Of a stretch of DNA of 64,000 nt, positions 35,789 through 44,847 are shown one piece after another (the stretch's first letter is position 1; every line of letters begins with the position of its first letter). The notes beneath the pieces were generated by a model. The model saw only the letters and a program-made list of their open reading frames with translations. It did not search any database and was not told where the DNA came from. The position numbers were made by a program, and so were the translations under genes. Location: assembly GCF_918698245.1 (NCBI RefSeq), contig NZ_CAKKMS010000002.1, forward strand, positions 558,001-622,000, read 5' to 3'. This DNA comes from Pedobacter sp. Bi126. GTDB lineage: Bacteria; Bacteroidota; Bacteroidia; Sphingobacteriales; Sphingobacteriaceae.

Positions 35789-37189
35789 ATGAACATTAAA
35801 TCTAAAATATTTCTGCTTGTTGTGGTTTCTTGCTTAGCTTTTGGCTGTAAGAAAAAACCACACTTTGGCGATAAAAGTCTCTTGGTTTCAGAGAATGGAA
35901 GATATTTAACCACTGGTGATGGCAAACCATTCTTCTGGCTTGGCGATACGGGCTGGTTGTTGTTTGGTAGGTTAACAAGAGAAGAAGCAAATACTTACCT
36001 CGAAGACCGCAAACAAAAAGGTTTCAATGTCATCCAGGTAATGTTATTACATGATGTTCCATCTAGAAATGTGTATCTGGATTCCTCAGTTGTTCATGCC
36101 GATGTTTCAAAGCCGATGCTTACACCGGGCAATAATCCAAAAGATTCTTTGGCTTATGATTATTGGGATCATGTAGATTATATCGTTGATCAGGCAGCAG
36201 AAAAAGGCCTTTACATGGCACTAGTGCCTGTTTGGGGTACAAATGTTAAAGCTGGAAAAGTTAAAAAGGAACAGGCAAAAGCTTATTCTGAGTTTTTGGC
36301 GAAACGTTATAAAGAGAAATGGAATATCATCTGGCTCAATGGTGGCGATATTAAAGGCAGCGATAAAAAAGAAGTTTGGAATACCATTGGCGAAACTTTA
36401 AGGGCAAATGATCCCAATCACCTTATTACTTTCCACCCGAGGGGAAGAACTGCCTCATCGCAATGGTTTCAGAATGCAAAATGGTGCGATTTTGATATGG
36501 TTCAATCTGGTCACCGCCGATATGATCAGGATACCTCTAAAAATGAGAAATTACATTATGGAGAAGATAACTGGAAATACATTGAAGCCGATTATAAACT
36601 GAAACCAACGAAGCCGACAATTGATGGTGAGCCTTCTTATGAGGATATTCCACAAGGTTTGCACGATACGCTCCAACCACGCTGGACAGATAGTGATGTA
36701 AGAAGATACGGTTACTGGTCGGTTTTTGCAGGTGCCTTTGGCTATACCTATGGTCATAATTCGGTGATGCAGATGTATAAAAAAACAGATTTAAAACCTG
36801 CTTATGGCCCTAAAGACCAATGGATAACGGCTATAAATGCACCAGGCGCTAAACAGATGCAGTATTTGAAAGATTTAATGTTATCTCATTCTTATTTCGA
36901 TCGTGTGCCTGATCAGACTTTGGTAGCTGGAAAGAACGGCGAAAAATACGAACGGGTTATAGCCACAAGAGGCGAAGAATTTGCGATGTTGTACAACTAT
37001 ACAGGAAGAAATTTCAGTGTACAAATGGGTAAAATTGATGGTGACGAAGTAAAAGCATCATGGTTTGATCCAAGAACAGGGAAAATGATCCCAATTGGAG
37101 AATTTGAAAATAAAGGAATAAAAGAGTTTAACCCACCAGGTGAGCCTGCAAATGGCAACGATTGGGTATTGGTGTTGGAAGAGATATAG
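35789..37189 (+). CDS. GH140-like apiosidase (DUF4038 family) lipoprotein
   Basis: The 466-residue lipoprotein (lipobox LAFGC, Cys about residue 19) is followed by a TIM barrel of the DUF4038/GH140 type: FFWLGDTGWLLFGRLTREEA, KGFNVIQVMLLHDVP, WGTNVKAG, then IIWLNGGDIKG with Asp187 and TIDGEPSYEDI with Glu281. Asp187 and this Glu correspond to the acid/base Asp and nucleophile Glu I recall for characterized GH140 apiosidases. The C-terminus holds a small beta-domain ending in PANGNDWVLVLE. GH140 releases apiose-linked side chains of RG-II, which is the strongest single hint for that substrate here. ATG 35789 was chosen because the longer frame overlaps the previous gene and lacks a signal peptide. 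Confidence 0.88.
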   Translation: MNIKSKIFLLVVVSCLAFGCKKKPHFGDKSLLVSENGRYLTTGDGKPFFWLGDTGWLLFGRLTREEANTYLEDRKQKGFNVIQVMLLHDVPSRNVYLDSSVVHADVSKPMLTPGNNPKDSLAYDYWDHVDYIVDQAAEKGLYMALVPVWGTNVKAGKVKKEQAKAYSEFLAKRYKEKWNIIWLNGGDIKGSDKKEVWNTIGETLRANDPNHLITFHPRGRTASSQWFQNAKWCDFDMVQSGHRRYDQDTSKNEKLHYGEDNWKYIEADYKLKPTKPTIDGEPSYEDIPQGLHDTLQPRWTDSDVRRYGYWSVFAGAFGYTYGHNSVMQMYKKTDLKPAYGPKDQWITAINAPGAKQMQYLKDLMLSHSYFDRVPDQTLVAGKNGEKYERVIATRGEEFAMLYNYTGRNFSVQMGKIDGDEVKASWFDPRTGKMIPIGEFENKGIKEFNPPGEPANGNDWVLVLEEI

Positions 37190-37229
37190 AAGAGTAGCGA
37201 TAGGCATAAGGCGTTGATTCTGTGCAAGA

Positions 37230-37424
37230 TCGTCATTGCGAGAAGGAACGACGAAGCAATCTTTTTTGTTCGCCATCCTCGCGCAAAATCGTCATTTCGA
37301 CTGGAGTGCAACGGAATGGAGAAATCTATCGCGACAGTTAAAAAAATGTCATCCTGAGCGTAGTCGAAGGACAATCTTTTTAACAAATTACAGAAAAGGT
37401 CTTCGACTACGCTCAGACTGACAA
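37230..37424. repeat. Cluster of three palindromic repeat families between genes
   Basis: The gap of about 265 bp before the GH43-like gene is made of repeats: a half CGTCATTGCGAGAAGG element (37230-37261), a half CGTCATTTCGACTGG element (37290-37325), and an inverted pair GTCATCCTGAGCGTAGTCGA (from 37348) with TCGACTACGCTCAGACTGAC (ending about 37422). No separate promoter is evident. Confidence 0.7.
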
Positions 37425-37454
37425 TTGCAAAAAAGAAATAATTAAAGAAAAACA

Positions 37455-38381
37455 GTGTTTAAACCCAATTCCATATTATCATTTCGCATAGCCATTATTG
37501 GCCTGCTTTTGTGCGGATTAAGTTCCTGTTCAAAACAAGCCTATTTATTTACCTCCTTCCACGAGCCAGCCAACGAAGGCTTGAGGTTTTTGTACAGTTA
37601 TGATGCTTACCATTGGACAGATTTAAATAAAACCTTCTTGAAACCTGAAGTGGGAACACAGAAAGTTTTACGCGATCCGTCAATCGTTCAAGGCCCGGAT
37701 GGAACCTTTCATTTGGTTTGGACCTGCAGCTGGAAAGGAGATAAAGGTTTCGGCTACGCAAGTTCTAAAGACCTGATCAACTGGAGTGTGCAAAAGTTTC
37801 TTCCAGTAATGGAAAGTGAGCCAAAAACCGTAAATGTGTGGGCACCGGAAATTTTTTATGATAATGAGAAAAAAGAATATGTAATCATCTGGGCATCAAC
37901 CATACCGTTCCGCTTTGCTAAAGGAATAGAGGAAGAAGAAAATAACCACCGGATGTATAGTATTACAACCAAAGATTTTGAGACTTTCTCAAAACCAAAA
38001 TTGTTTCTCGATCCAGGTTTTAGTGTAATTGATGCGGTTATTGTGAAACGGGCAACCAAGGATTATGTGCTGGTTTTAAAGGATAATACCCGGCCGAACA
38101 GGAATTTGAAAGTTGCTTTTGCCAAGGATGTTTTAGGCCCTTATGAAAATGTTTCTGAAACTTTTAGTCCGAAATTAACGGAGGGACCAACGGTTGTTAA
38201 AGTTGGAAAGGATTGGCTGATTTATTTCGATGCCTACGGACAAAAGATTTATTCAGCTTATAGAACAGCCGATTTTAAGTCTTTTAAAGATGTAACTGCG
38301 GAGATTTCAATCCCCGAAGGACATAAACATGGAACAATTATAAAAGTGAAAAGAAGAGTTATTAAGGATTTATTGAAATAG
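37455..38381 (+). CDS. GH43-like five-bladed beta-propeller glycosidase, lipoprotein
   Basis: The 308-residue protein has a lipobox LSSC (Cys near residue 25). It begins with GTG at 37455; no ATG precedes the signal sequence. GH43-type residues are visible: the base Asp in VLRDPSIVQGPDG, a WAPEIFYD turn, Asp in GFSVIDAVIVK, and the acid Glu in LTEGPTVVKVGKDW. Blade motifs such as FGYASSKDLINW and YSAYRTADFKSF support a beta-propeller. GH43 enzymes most often release arabinofuranose, galactose or xylose from pectin side chains. The subfamily cannot be assigned. The gene sits between two repeat clusters. Confidence 0.8.
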   Translation: MFKPNSILSFRIAIIGLLLCGLSSCSKQAYLFTSFHEPANEGLRFLYSYDAYHWTDLNKTFLKPEVGTQKVLRDPSIVQGPDGTFHLVWTCSWKGDKGFGYASSKDLINWSVQKFLPVMESEPKTVNVWAPEIFYDNEKKEYVIIWASTIPFRFAKGIEEEENNHRMYSITTKDFETFSKPKLFLDPGFSVIDAVIVKRATKDYVLVLKDNTRPNRNLKVAFAKDVLGPYENVSETFSPKLTEGPTVVKVGKDWLIYFDAYGQKIYSAYRTADFKSFKDVTAEISIPEGHKHGTIIKVKRRVIKDLLK

Positions 38382-38383
38382 TA

Positions 38384-38468
38384 ACCACCAAGACACAAAG
38401 AAAAAAACGTCATTACGAGAAGGAACGACGAACGAATACAAGACTTCGTGCCTTAGTGTCTTGGTGGT
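38384..38468. repeat. Inverted repeat with ACCACCAAGACAC arms plus a CGTCATTACGAG half element
   Basis: Perfect 13-nt arms ACCACCAAGACAC (38384-38396) and GTGTCTTGGTGGT (38456-38468) enclose a degenerate half copy of the CGTCATTGCGAG family (about 38424-38446). The right arm ends 13 bp before the next start codon, so the hairpin could affect translation initiation. Confidence 0.65.
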
Positions 38469-38481
38469 AAAAAATATAAAC

Positions 38482-40314
38482 ATGAAAATATTTAAAATAC
38501 TTTGTTTAAGCCTACTATTTGCATTTGCGATACAAAACTCGCAGGCGCAGGATACAGTGCGTTATACGGGTAAAACCTTAGTTAACGCAGATTATCATCA
38601 TGGCCAACTTTCGCCGGTAATGGGCGTACACAGTATCCAAACTTTCAGGGCAAACAGGGAACATCCAGAACTGGCCGAAAACTTTGGCTGGACCTACAAC
38701 CATGCGCCGATGTTGGCTTATTGGAATAACAAATTTTACATCGAATATTTGAGCGATAAAGTTGGAGAAAGTATCCCGCCAGGACAAACATTATTACAGT
38801 CCTCAAAAGATGGCTACACCTGGACTAAGCCAGATGTTGTTTTTCCGATTTACAGGATTCCTGATGGAACCACAAAAGAGGGTAGAACTGATGTAGCAAA
38901 AGATTTAGATGCCGTGATGCATCAACGCATGGGTTTTTATGTTTCTACTAAAAACGTATTCCTTGTTTTGGGTTTTTACGCCATCAGTTTTGACGCGAAA
39001 GACGATCCGAACGACGGCCATGGAATTGGCAGGGCAGTAAGAGAAATTCAGCCAGATGGAAAATACGGGCCAATTTATTTCATCCATTACAATCCAGGTT
39101 ATTCGGAGAAAAACACCAAATATCCATTGTATACCAGAAGTAAAAGTAAAGCTTTTATTGAGGCTTGTAACGAGTTATTAGCTAATAAATTAATGACACA
39201 GCAATGGAATGAAGAGGCAGATAGAAAAGACCCTTTAATTACTTTACAAAAACAGTATAAGGCATTCAGTTATTACCACTTGCCTGATGGAAGAGTAGTT
39301 GGTTTATGGAAAAATGCTTTAACAGCAATCAGCAATGATAACGGTAAAAGCTGGCCTGAAAACGCGTCGCGTGCACCAGGTTTTGTAAACAGTAATGCCA
39401 AAATATGGGGACAAAAAACTGCTGATGGTAACTACGCAACGGTTTATAATCCATCTGAGTACAGGTGGCCTTTAGCCATTTCAACAAGCAAAAACGGACT
39501 CGATTATCCCAATCTTTTGCTGGTGCATGGTGAAATTACGCCAATGCGTTACGGAGGTAATTACAAATCTTACGGTCCGCAGTATGTTCGCGGTATTGAA
39601 GAAGGGAACGGAAAACCTGCCGATGGAAAATTATGGTTAACCTACAGCATGAATAAAGAAGATATCTGGGTTTCTTCAGTTCCGGTACCCGTTAATGATA
39701 AGGCTACACAACACGTAAATGATGATTTCGGTAAAATACCAGCTGATAAAGCGCTCGAAATGTGGAACATATACAGTCCGCTTTGGGCGCCTGTTAAAGT
39801 CGATAACGGTGCTTTGGTTTTAAAAGATAAAGATCCCTTCGACTATGCGAAAGCCGAAAGATTGTTTCCTGCATCCAGAAAAATTATTGCTTCGTTTTCG
39901 GTTACGCCAAAGCAAAATGATTTTGGTTTGTTGGAAATCGAATTGCAGGATGCAAAAGGAATGGCAACTGTACGCCTGACATTTGATACTGCAGGAACTT
40001 TAAGCGCAAAAGCTGGTGCACGGTATAAAAATTTCATGAAATATGAGGCAGGGAAAAGTTATGATATCAAGTTGAAATTAGATGCGTTTACCCGATTTTA
40101 CACCATCACTGTTAATGGGAAAGATGCATTAACAAGTTTGGCTTTTCAGCCAGTTGCCGATGTTTCCAGAATTGTTTTCCGCACCGGCGATGTTCGCCGT
40201 TTTCCTGATGTAGATACACCTGCCGATCAAACCTATGATTTGAAAAATGCAGGGGAATCAGAGAAAAAAGAAGCTGTTTATTCGATTAAATACTTAAAAA
40301 CGGAGGGATTTTGA
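38482..40314 (+). CDS. Secreted sialidase-like beta-propeller protein, possible RG-II glycosidase
   Basis: The 610-residue protein has a signal peptide ending NSQAQ (about residue 22). Residues about 30-430 look like a beta-propeller (YWNNKFYIEYLSDKVGE, LLQSSKDGYTWTKPDVVFP, WKNALTAISNDNGKSWPENASRAPG, LAISTSKNGLDYPNL), including Asp-box-like SNDNGKSW. Residues about 430-600 form a concanavalin-like beta-sandwich (DNGALVLKDKDPFDYAKAERLFP..KIIASFSVTPKQNDFGLLEIELQDAKG). I cannot name the family securely. Relation to GH143, the RG-II keto-deoxy-heptulosarate hydrolase family, is one hypothesis. ATG 38482 is used instead of the upstream TTG 38461 because that region is repeat DNA. The stop overlaps the next frame. 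Confidence 0.7.
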   Translation: MKIFKILCLSLLFAFAIQNSQAQDTVRYTGKTLVNADYHHGQLSPVMGVHSIQTFRANREHPELAENFGWTYNHAPMLAYWNNKFYIEYLSDKVGESIPPGQTLLQSSKDGYTWTKPDVVFPIYRIPDGTTKEGRTDVAKDLDAVMHQRMGFYVSTKNVFLVLGFYAISFDAKDDPNDGHGIGRAVREIQPDGKYGPIYFIHYNPGYSEKNTKYPLYTRSKSKAFIEACNELLANKLMTQQWNEEADRKDPLITLQKQYKAFSYYHLPDGRVVGLWKNALTAISNDNGKSWPENASRAPGFVNSNAKIWGQKTADGNYATVYNPSEYRWPLAISTSKNGLDYPNLLLVHGEITPMRYGGNYKSYGPQYVRGIEEGNGKPADGKLWLTYSMNKEDIWVSSVPVPVNDKATQHVNDDFGKIPADKALEMWNIYSPLWAPVKVDNGALVLKDKDPFDYAKAERLFPASRKIIASFSVTPKQNDFGLLEIELQDAKGMATVRLTFDTAGTLSAKAGARYKNFMKYEAGKSYDIKLKLDAFTRFYTITVNGKDALTSLAFQPVADVSRIVFRTGDVRRFPDVDTPADQTYDLKNAGESEKKEAVYSIKYLKTEGF

Positions 40315-41843
40315 GGCAGTTGGCAGTTTTCAGTTCGAGATTTTCAGTTTTTACCTCGTTGCGTGCTAAAGCGTTCGTCATTCCGATCGCCTCATCGTCA
40401 TTGCGAGGAGGCACGACGTGGCAATCTTTCTTACTCGTAGCCATTCTTGCTTTGTTCTCCTTCTCCGCTAATGCAAAAATTCTTTTGCCTCAGATCTTAT
40501 CGAGCAATATGGTTTTACAACGGGATAAACCCATCAATATCTGGGGTTTTGCTTCAGTTGGCGAAAAGGTAGAAGTAACGTTTGCAGGTCAGAGAAAAGA
40601 AGCTGTTACCGATAAAGAAGGAAAATGGCTAGTTGTTTTAGCGCCGCTTAAAACATCATCAAAGCCGCAAACGATGTCTATCACTGGCTCAAATAAAATT
40701 ATATTAACCAATATTCTAGTTGGCGAAGTTTGGGTGTGTTCAGGTCAATCCAATATGGAGTACGCCATGCGCAAACTGGCTAAAATTCCGAAACCGAAAA
40801 ATGAAAAGTTGGGTTTCCCTGCTGATGAGGTTGCGAAAGCAAAGAACAATCAGATCAGGATTTTTCTGGTGAACCGTAAAACATTAAACAAACCCGATTC
40901 GATCCACAAAAGCTGGTCTGTAGCCCAAGATTCCGCTTTACGTGCTTTCTCGGCCGTAGGTTATTTCTTTGCGAAAGAAATTCAGGAAAAATTAGGTATT
41001 CCCGTAGGCATGATCTCTTCGGCCATTCCAGGCAGCGCCATTGAACCGTGGATAGCAGAAAATGCGTTTGCGCAGGAAGATTACTTCAAAAACCAAAAAG
41101 TGGGTAATGATCCGGGTAAATTTTATCCGACAATGATCGAACCTTTAACGCAGTTTAAAATCCGCGGCTTTCTTTGGTATCAGGGCGAAACCAATTGTTT
41201 TCTGAATGAGAAAATCAGCTACGCCTATAAAATGAAAGTATTGATCAATAGCTGGCGAAAAGCGTGGAAGGAAAACGATCTGCCCTTTTATTATGTTCAG
41301 ATTGCACCTTTCAATTATTCTAAAACCAAAGGCAAAGTACCTGTTGATGAAAATACCGAACCTGAATTCTGGGAAGCACAGACTCAGCTGTTGAGATTAC
41401 CGAATACAGGTATGGTTTCTACCAATGATTTAACTGATTCGAACGAAGATCTGCATCCAACATACAAATGGGAGGTGGGCAGAAGATTGGCGCTTTGGGC
41501 TTTAGCAAACACTTACAATCAAAAAAATGATTTTTCAGGTCCGGTTTATAAAAGTGTATCGTTTAAAAACGGAAAAGCTTTGCTTGACTTTGATTATTTA
41601 AAATCGAATGTATCAAATCTACTGAATGGCTTTACCATAGCTGGAAAAGACGGAAAGTTTATCGATGCAGGCGCTTTTGTTAAAGACGGAAAAGTTATTG
41701 TTTCAGCAAAAGAAATTACCGAACCAGTTGCCGTTCGCTATAACTGGACAGAAAATCCATCAGGAAATTTTTACAGTAATGCTTTACCTGCATTGCCTTT
41801 TAGAACCGATAATCCCTTAACTAAAACTTTTAAAACCAATTAA
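40311..41843 (+). CDS. SGNH-fold sialate O-acetylesterase-like carbohydrate esterase
   Basis: The catalytic triad is visible: nucleophile Ser147 (numbered from TTG 40311) in WVCSGQSNMEYAM, block WYQGETNC, and Asp/His in NEDLHPTYKWEVG. An N-terminal beta-domain (ILLPQILSSNMVLQRDKPINIWGFA) precedes it, as usual in this family. It would remove acetyl groups from pectin sugars in the periplasm. No ATG exists before the signal segment. TTG 40311 overlaps the previous stop, and TTG 40401 would give MRGGTTWQSFLLVAILALFS.., a normal signal peptide whose first residues come from a repeat arm (40396-40426). The true start is therefore uncertain. The GH2 gene starts at the last base of the stop codon. 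Confidence 0.85.
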   Translation: MRQLAVFSSRFSVFTSLRAKAFVIPIASSSLRGGTTWQSFLLVAILALFSFSANAKILLPQILSSNMVLQRDKPINIWGFASVGEKVEVTFAGQRKEAVTDKEGKWLVVLAPLKTSSKPQTMSITGSNKIILTNILVGEVWVCSGQSNMEYAMRKLAKIPKPKNEKLGFPADEVAKAKNNQIRIFLVNRKTLNKPDSIHKSWSVAQDSALRAFSAVGYFFAKEIQEKLGIPVGMISSAIPGSAIEPWIAENAFAQEDYFKNQKVGNDPGKFYPTMIEPLTQFKIRGFLWYQGETNCFLNEKISYAYKMKVLINSWRKAWKENDLPFYYVQIAPFNYSKTKGKVPVDENTEPEFWEAQTQLLRLPNTGMVSTNDLTDSNEDLHPTYKWEVGRRLALWALANTYNQKNDFSGPVYKSVSFKNGKALLDFDYLKSNVSNLLNGFTIAGKDGKFIDAGAFVKDGKVIVSAKEITEPVAVRYNWTENPSGNFYSNALPALPFRTDNPLTKTFKTN

Positions 41844-44617
41844 TGAAACGCAGATTTATACTTTTCTTGTGTTTAACAACCATGTTTTGCTCCCTAAAAG
41901 CACAGCAAACGGAGAAATTATACCTATCAGGAACAGGAAACGACAATACCGTTAACTGGGATTTCTTCTGTACGGCTGGTGCAAATTCGGGCAAATGGAC
42001 CACCATTCCCGTGCCATCAAACTGGGAATTGCAAGGTTTTGGAAAATATAACTACGGTTTCAACAAAGAGGAAAACAAAGGCAAAGAACAAGGACTTTAT
42101 CAGTATAAATTTAAGGTTCCTACAAATTGGAAAAACAGAAAAATCAATATTGTTTTCGAGGGATCGATGACGGATACCGAGGTTAAAATCAACGGAAAAT
42201 CTGCAGGAGAAATACATCAGGGTTCGTTTTATGTGTTTAAATATGATATTTCTAAATTGGCAAAATTTGATAGCGATAATTTACTTGAAGTAAAAGTATC
42301 TAAACATTCAGCTAATCAATCAGTTAATGAAGCCGAACGGAAAGCAGATTTCTGGATTTTTGGAGGTATTTTCAGACCAGTTTACCTTGAATCTTTGCCT
42401 TTAACACATATCGATCGAATTCAGATTGATGCCAAAGCTAACGGAAATTTCGATGCCAAACTTGCTTACACAGGTGATGCCGATAAAGTTGAAGTAGAAG
42501 TTTTTACGAAAGATGGTAAACGTTTTGGAGATCGATTTACCACTTCAATAAAGAAAGGAACACAAAGTATAACGCTTAGCCATCAGTTTTCCAATCCGCA
42601 ATTGTGGTCGACAGAATTTCCAAATCTATACACTGCAACATTCACTTTAGTTAAAAATGGCAAAGAAATCCAACAGCTTTGTAAAAAGATAGGTTTCAGA
42701 ACGGTAGAAGTAAAAGAACGTGATGGTGTATATGTAAATGGGGTGAAAATGAAATTTAAAGGTGTAAACCGTCACTCTTTTTATCCATCCTCAGGCAGAA
42801 CAACAAGTAAAAAAATCAGCATTGCTGATGTGCTGTTAATGAAAGAAATGAACATGAATGCCGTTCGGATGTCGCATTATCCACCAGACGGACATTTCTT
42901 AGACGTTTGTGATTCGCTCGGTTTATTCGTAATGGATGAATTAGCGGGCTGGCACGGCACTTATGATACGCCTACGGGAACAAAATTGATGAAAGAAATG
43001 ATGTTGAATGATGAAAACCATCCATCAATCATCTTTTGGGCAAATGGAAATGAAGGCGGACATAACCGCGAACTTGATCATCTTTTTGCAGAAGAAGATA
43101 TTCAAAAACGTCCGTTAATCCACCCTTGGGAAGTTTTTGGAGGTTTCGAAACTACTCATTACCGCGAATTTAACTACGGGATTGGAAATTACGATCATGG
43201 TCATAACATTTTAATGCCTACTGAATTTCTGCATGGCATGTGGGATGGCGGTCATGGTGCGGGCATTGAAGATTACTGGAATGCCATGTGGAACAATCCA
43301 CTTTCGGCTGGTGGTTTCCTTTGGGATTTTGCCGATCAGGCTGTAGTGCGTACCGATAAAAATGGAGAATTAGATACGGATGGAAACCATGGCCCTGACG
43401 GGATTGTTGGACCTTACCACGAAAAAGAAGGTAGTTTTTTTACCATTAAAGAAGTCTGGAGCCCTGTTTTTGTAGAGAAAAGAGAAATGACAGCTGGTTT
43501 TGATGGTTCGTTCTTGCTAGAAAACCGCTATGCATTTACCAATCTCAATCAGTGTACTTTCAACTGGAAATTAAAGAAATTAAAAGCAGGAACTGATGCA
43601 GCATTCAAATCTGGAAAAGCAGATGTACCAAATATCAAACCTTTCGAAAAAGGAAAATTACAAGTTAATCTTGCAAGCGACTGGAAAAGCTTTGATGCAT
43701 TTTATCTCACCGCTAATGCACCAGACGGTAAGGAATTATTCACCTGGAGTTTTCCGATAACGCTGCCTAGAGATGATGCAGAGAAAATTGTTGTACAAAC
43801 AGGTCCTTCAAAGGTAAATCTTAAAGAGGATGCGAAAGTTTATCAGGTTTCTGCCAACGGCATCAATTTAACATTCGATAAAACAACAGGTTTGCTGCAA
43901 CAGGTTCAGAATGCCAAAGGTGTAGTTCCGTTTTCAAATGGCCCCATTTTACAGGAGGGTGTAAATAATTTTAAAAACTTCACTCAAAAAATAGATGGTG
44001 AAAATTTAGTGATTTCATCAAAATTTGATAAAAAAGAAAGTTGGAATACTTTAGAATGGACGATTTATCCATCAGGCTGGTTAAAAATGGAAGTGAAATA
44101 TTTTCCATCAGATTACTTTACCACTTTCGTAGGACTGAACTTCTCTTATCCTGAATCAGAAATTAAAGCAGTTGAATATAAGGGAAACGGACCATACCGC
44201 GTTTGGAAAAACCGAATGAAAGGCACCCAATTTGGCATCTGGAAAAAAGATTATAATAATTCAGCAACTGGTGAAGCACCTTGGCAATACCCTGAATTTA
44301 AAGGTTATTATTCAAACATGTATTGGTGTGAGTTTATTGGTAAAAAACAATCTTTTAAAGTGATTACAGATAGGGAAGATGTGTTTTTAAGGTTGTTTAC
44401 ACCGAAAAAATCAAAAGATACAGAATATGATAACATGAGTCCGACATTTCCTAATGGTGATATTTCATTTATGAACGCAATTTCGGCAATTGGCACAAAA
44501 ACACAAAAACCAGAAACTACAGGGCCCATGGGAATGAAGAATATTTATTACGATTTTGATAAAGCCCCAAGTAGGGCACTAAATATGACCCTATATTTTG
44601 ATTTTTCAGGTAGATAG
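41843..44617 (+). CDS. GH2-family beta-galactosidase/beta-glucuronidase-type glycosidase
   Basis: The 924-residue secreted enzyme has a signal peptide (1-20, SLKAQ), sugar-binding jelly roll (WTTIPVPSNWELQGFGKYNYGF..GLYQYKFKVP), Ig-like domain, and a GH2 TIM barrel (GVNRHSFYPSSGRTTSKK..MNAVRMSHYPPD). The acid/base is Glu404 (WANGNEGGHN) and the nucleophile Glu461 (LMPTEFLHG). Two further beta domains follow, the last resembling the Bgal_small-type super-sandwich. It differs clearly in length and active-site context from the GH2 at 6454. The substrate may be beta-galactose, beta-glucuronate or alpha-L-arabinopyranose in an RG-II-like glycan. It overlaps the esterase stop by one base (TAATG), so it is translationally coupled. 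Confidence 0.92.
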   Translation: MKRRFILFLCLTTMFCSLKAQQTEKLYLSGTGNDNTVNWDFFCTAGANSGKWTTIPVPSNWELQGFGKYNYGFNKEENKGKEQGLYQYKFKVPTNWKNRKINIVFEGSMTDTEVKINGKSAGEIHQGSFYVFKYDISKLAKFDSDNLLEVKVSKHSANQSVNEAERKADFWIFGGIFRPVYLESLPLTHIDRIQIDAKANGNFDAKLAYTGDADKVEVEVFTKDGKRFGDRFTTSIKKGTQSITLSHQFSNPQLWSTEFPNLYTATFTLVKNGKEIQQLCKKIGFRTVEVKERDGVYVNGVKMKFKGVNRHSFYPSSGRTTSKKISIADVLLMKEMNMNAVRMSHYPPDGHFLDVCDSLGLFVMDELAGWHGTYDTPTGTKLMKEMMLNDENHPSIIFWANGNEGGHNRELDHLFAEEDIQKRPLIHPWEVFGGFETTHYREFNYGIGNYDHGHNILMPTEFLHGMWDGGHGAGIEDYWNAMWNNPLSAGGFLWDFADQAVVRTDKNGELDTDGNHGPDGIVGPYHEKEGSFFTIKEVWSPVFVEKREMTAGFDGSFLLENRYAFTNLNQCTFNWKLKKLKAGTDAAFKSGKADVPNIKPFEKGKLQVNLASDWKSFDAFYLTANAPDGKELFTWSFPITLPRDDAEKIVVQTGPSKVNLKEDAKVYQVSANGINLTFDKTTGLLQQVQNAKGVVPFSNGPILQEGVNNFKNFTQKIDGENLVISSKFDKKESWNTLEWTIYPSGWLKMEVKYFPSDYFTTFVGLNFSYPESEIKAVEYKGNGPYRVWKNRMKGTQFGIWKKDYNNSATGEAPWQYPEFKGYYSNMYWCEFIGKKQSFKVITDREDVFLRLFTPKKSKDTEYDNMSPTFPNGDISFMNAISAIGTKTQKPETTGPMGMKNIYYDFDKAPSRALNMTLYFDFSGR

Positions 44618-44847
44618 GTTTAACCGCAAAGAACGCTAAGTTTTTCGCAAAGCAAAAGAATAGCCCGCAGATAACGCGGATTTACACAGATGAGAAAATT
44701 ATTGGTCTGCGTAAATCTTCGAAATCAGCGGAGCAAATAAATGTTTAACAGCAAAGCAAAGAAGAAACAATAATTAAAAAAAGTAAAAAATCAGTGTAAT
44801 CAATTAATCAGTGCAATCCAACAATCTGTGTAATCATATACGAAGTA
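44618..44847. other. Intergenic region with degenerate low-complexity repeats
   Basis: This 230-bp gap contains purine-rich phrases (GCAAAGAACGCTAAG, CGCAGATAACGCGGATTTACACAGATG, CAATCTGTGTAATCAT). Short versions recur at about 48410 and 55790. No convincing promoter, terminator or reading frame was seen. Confidence 0.45.

Noticed and set aside
37236..37421. 61-codon frame in the gap before the GH43-like gene
   Set aside because: The peptide is a translation of three repeat families, and similar peptides arise wherever these repeats occur.
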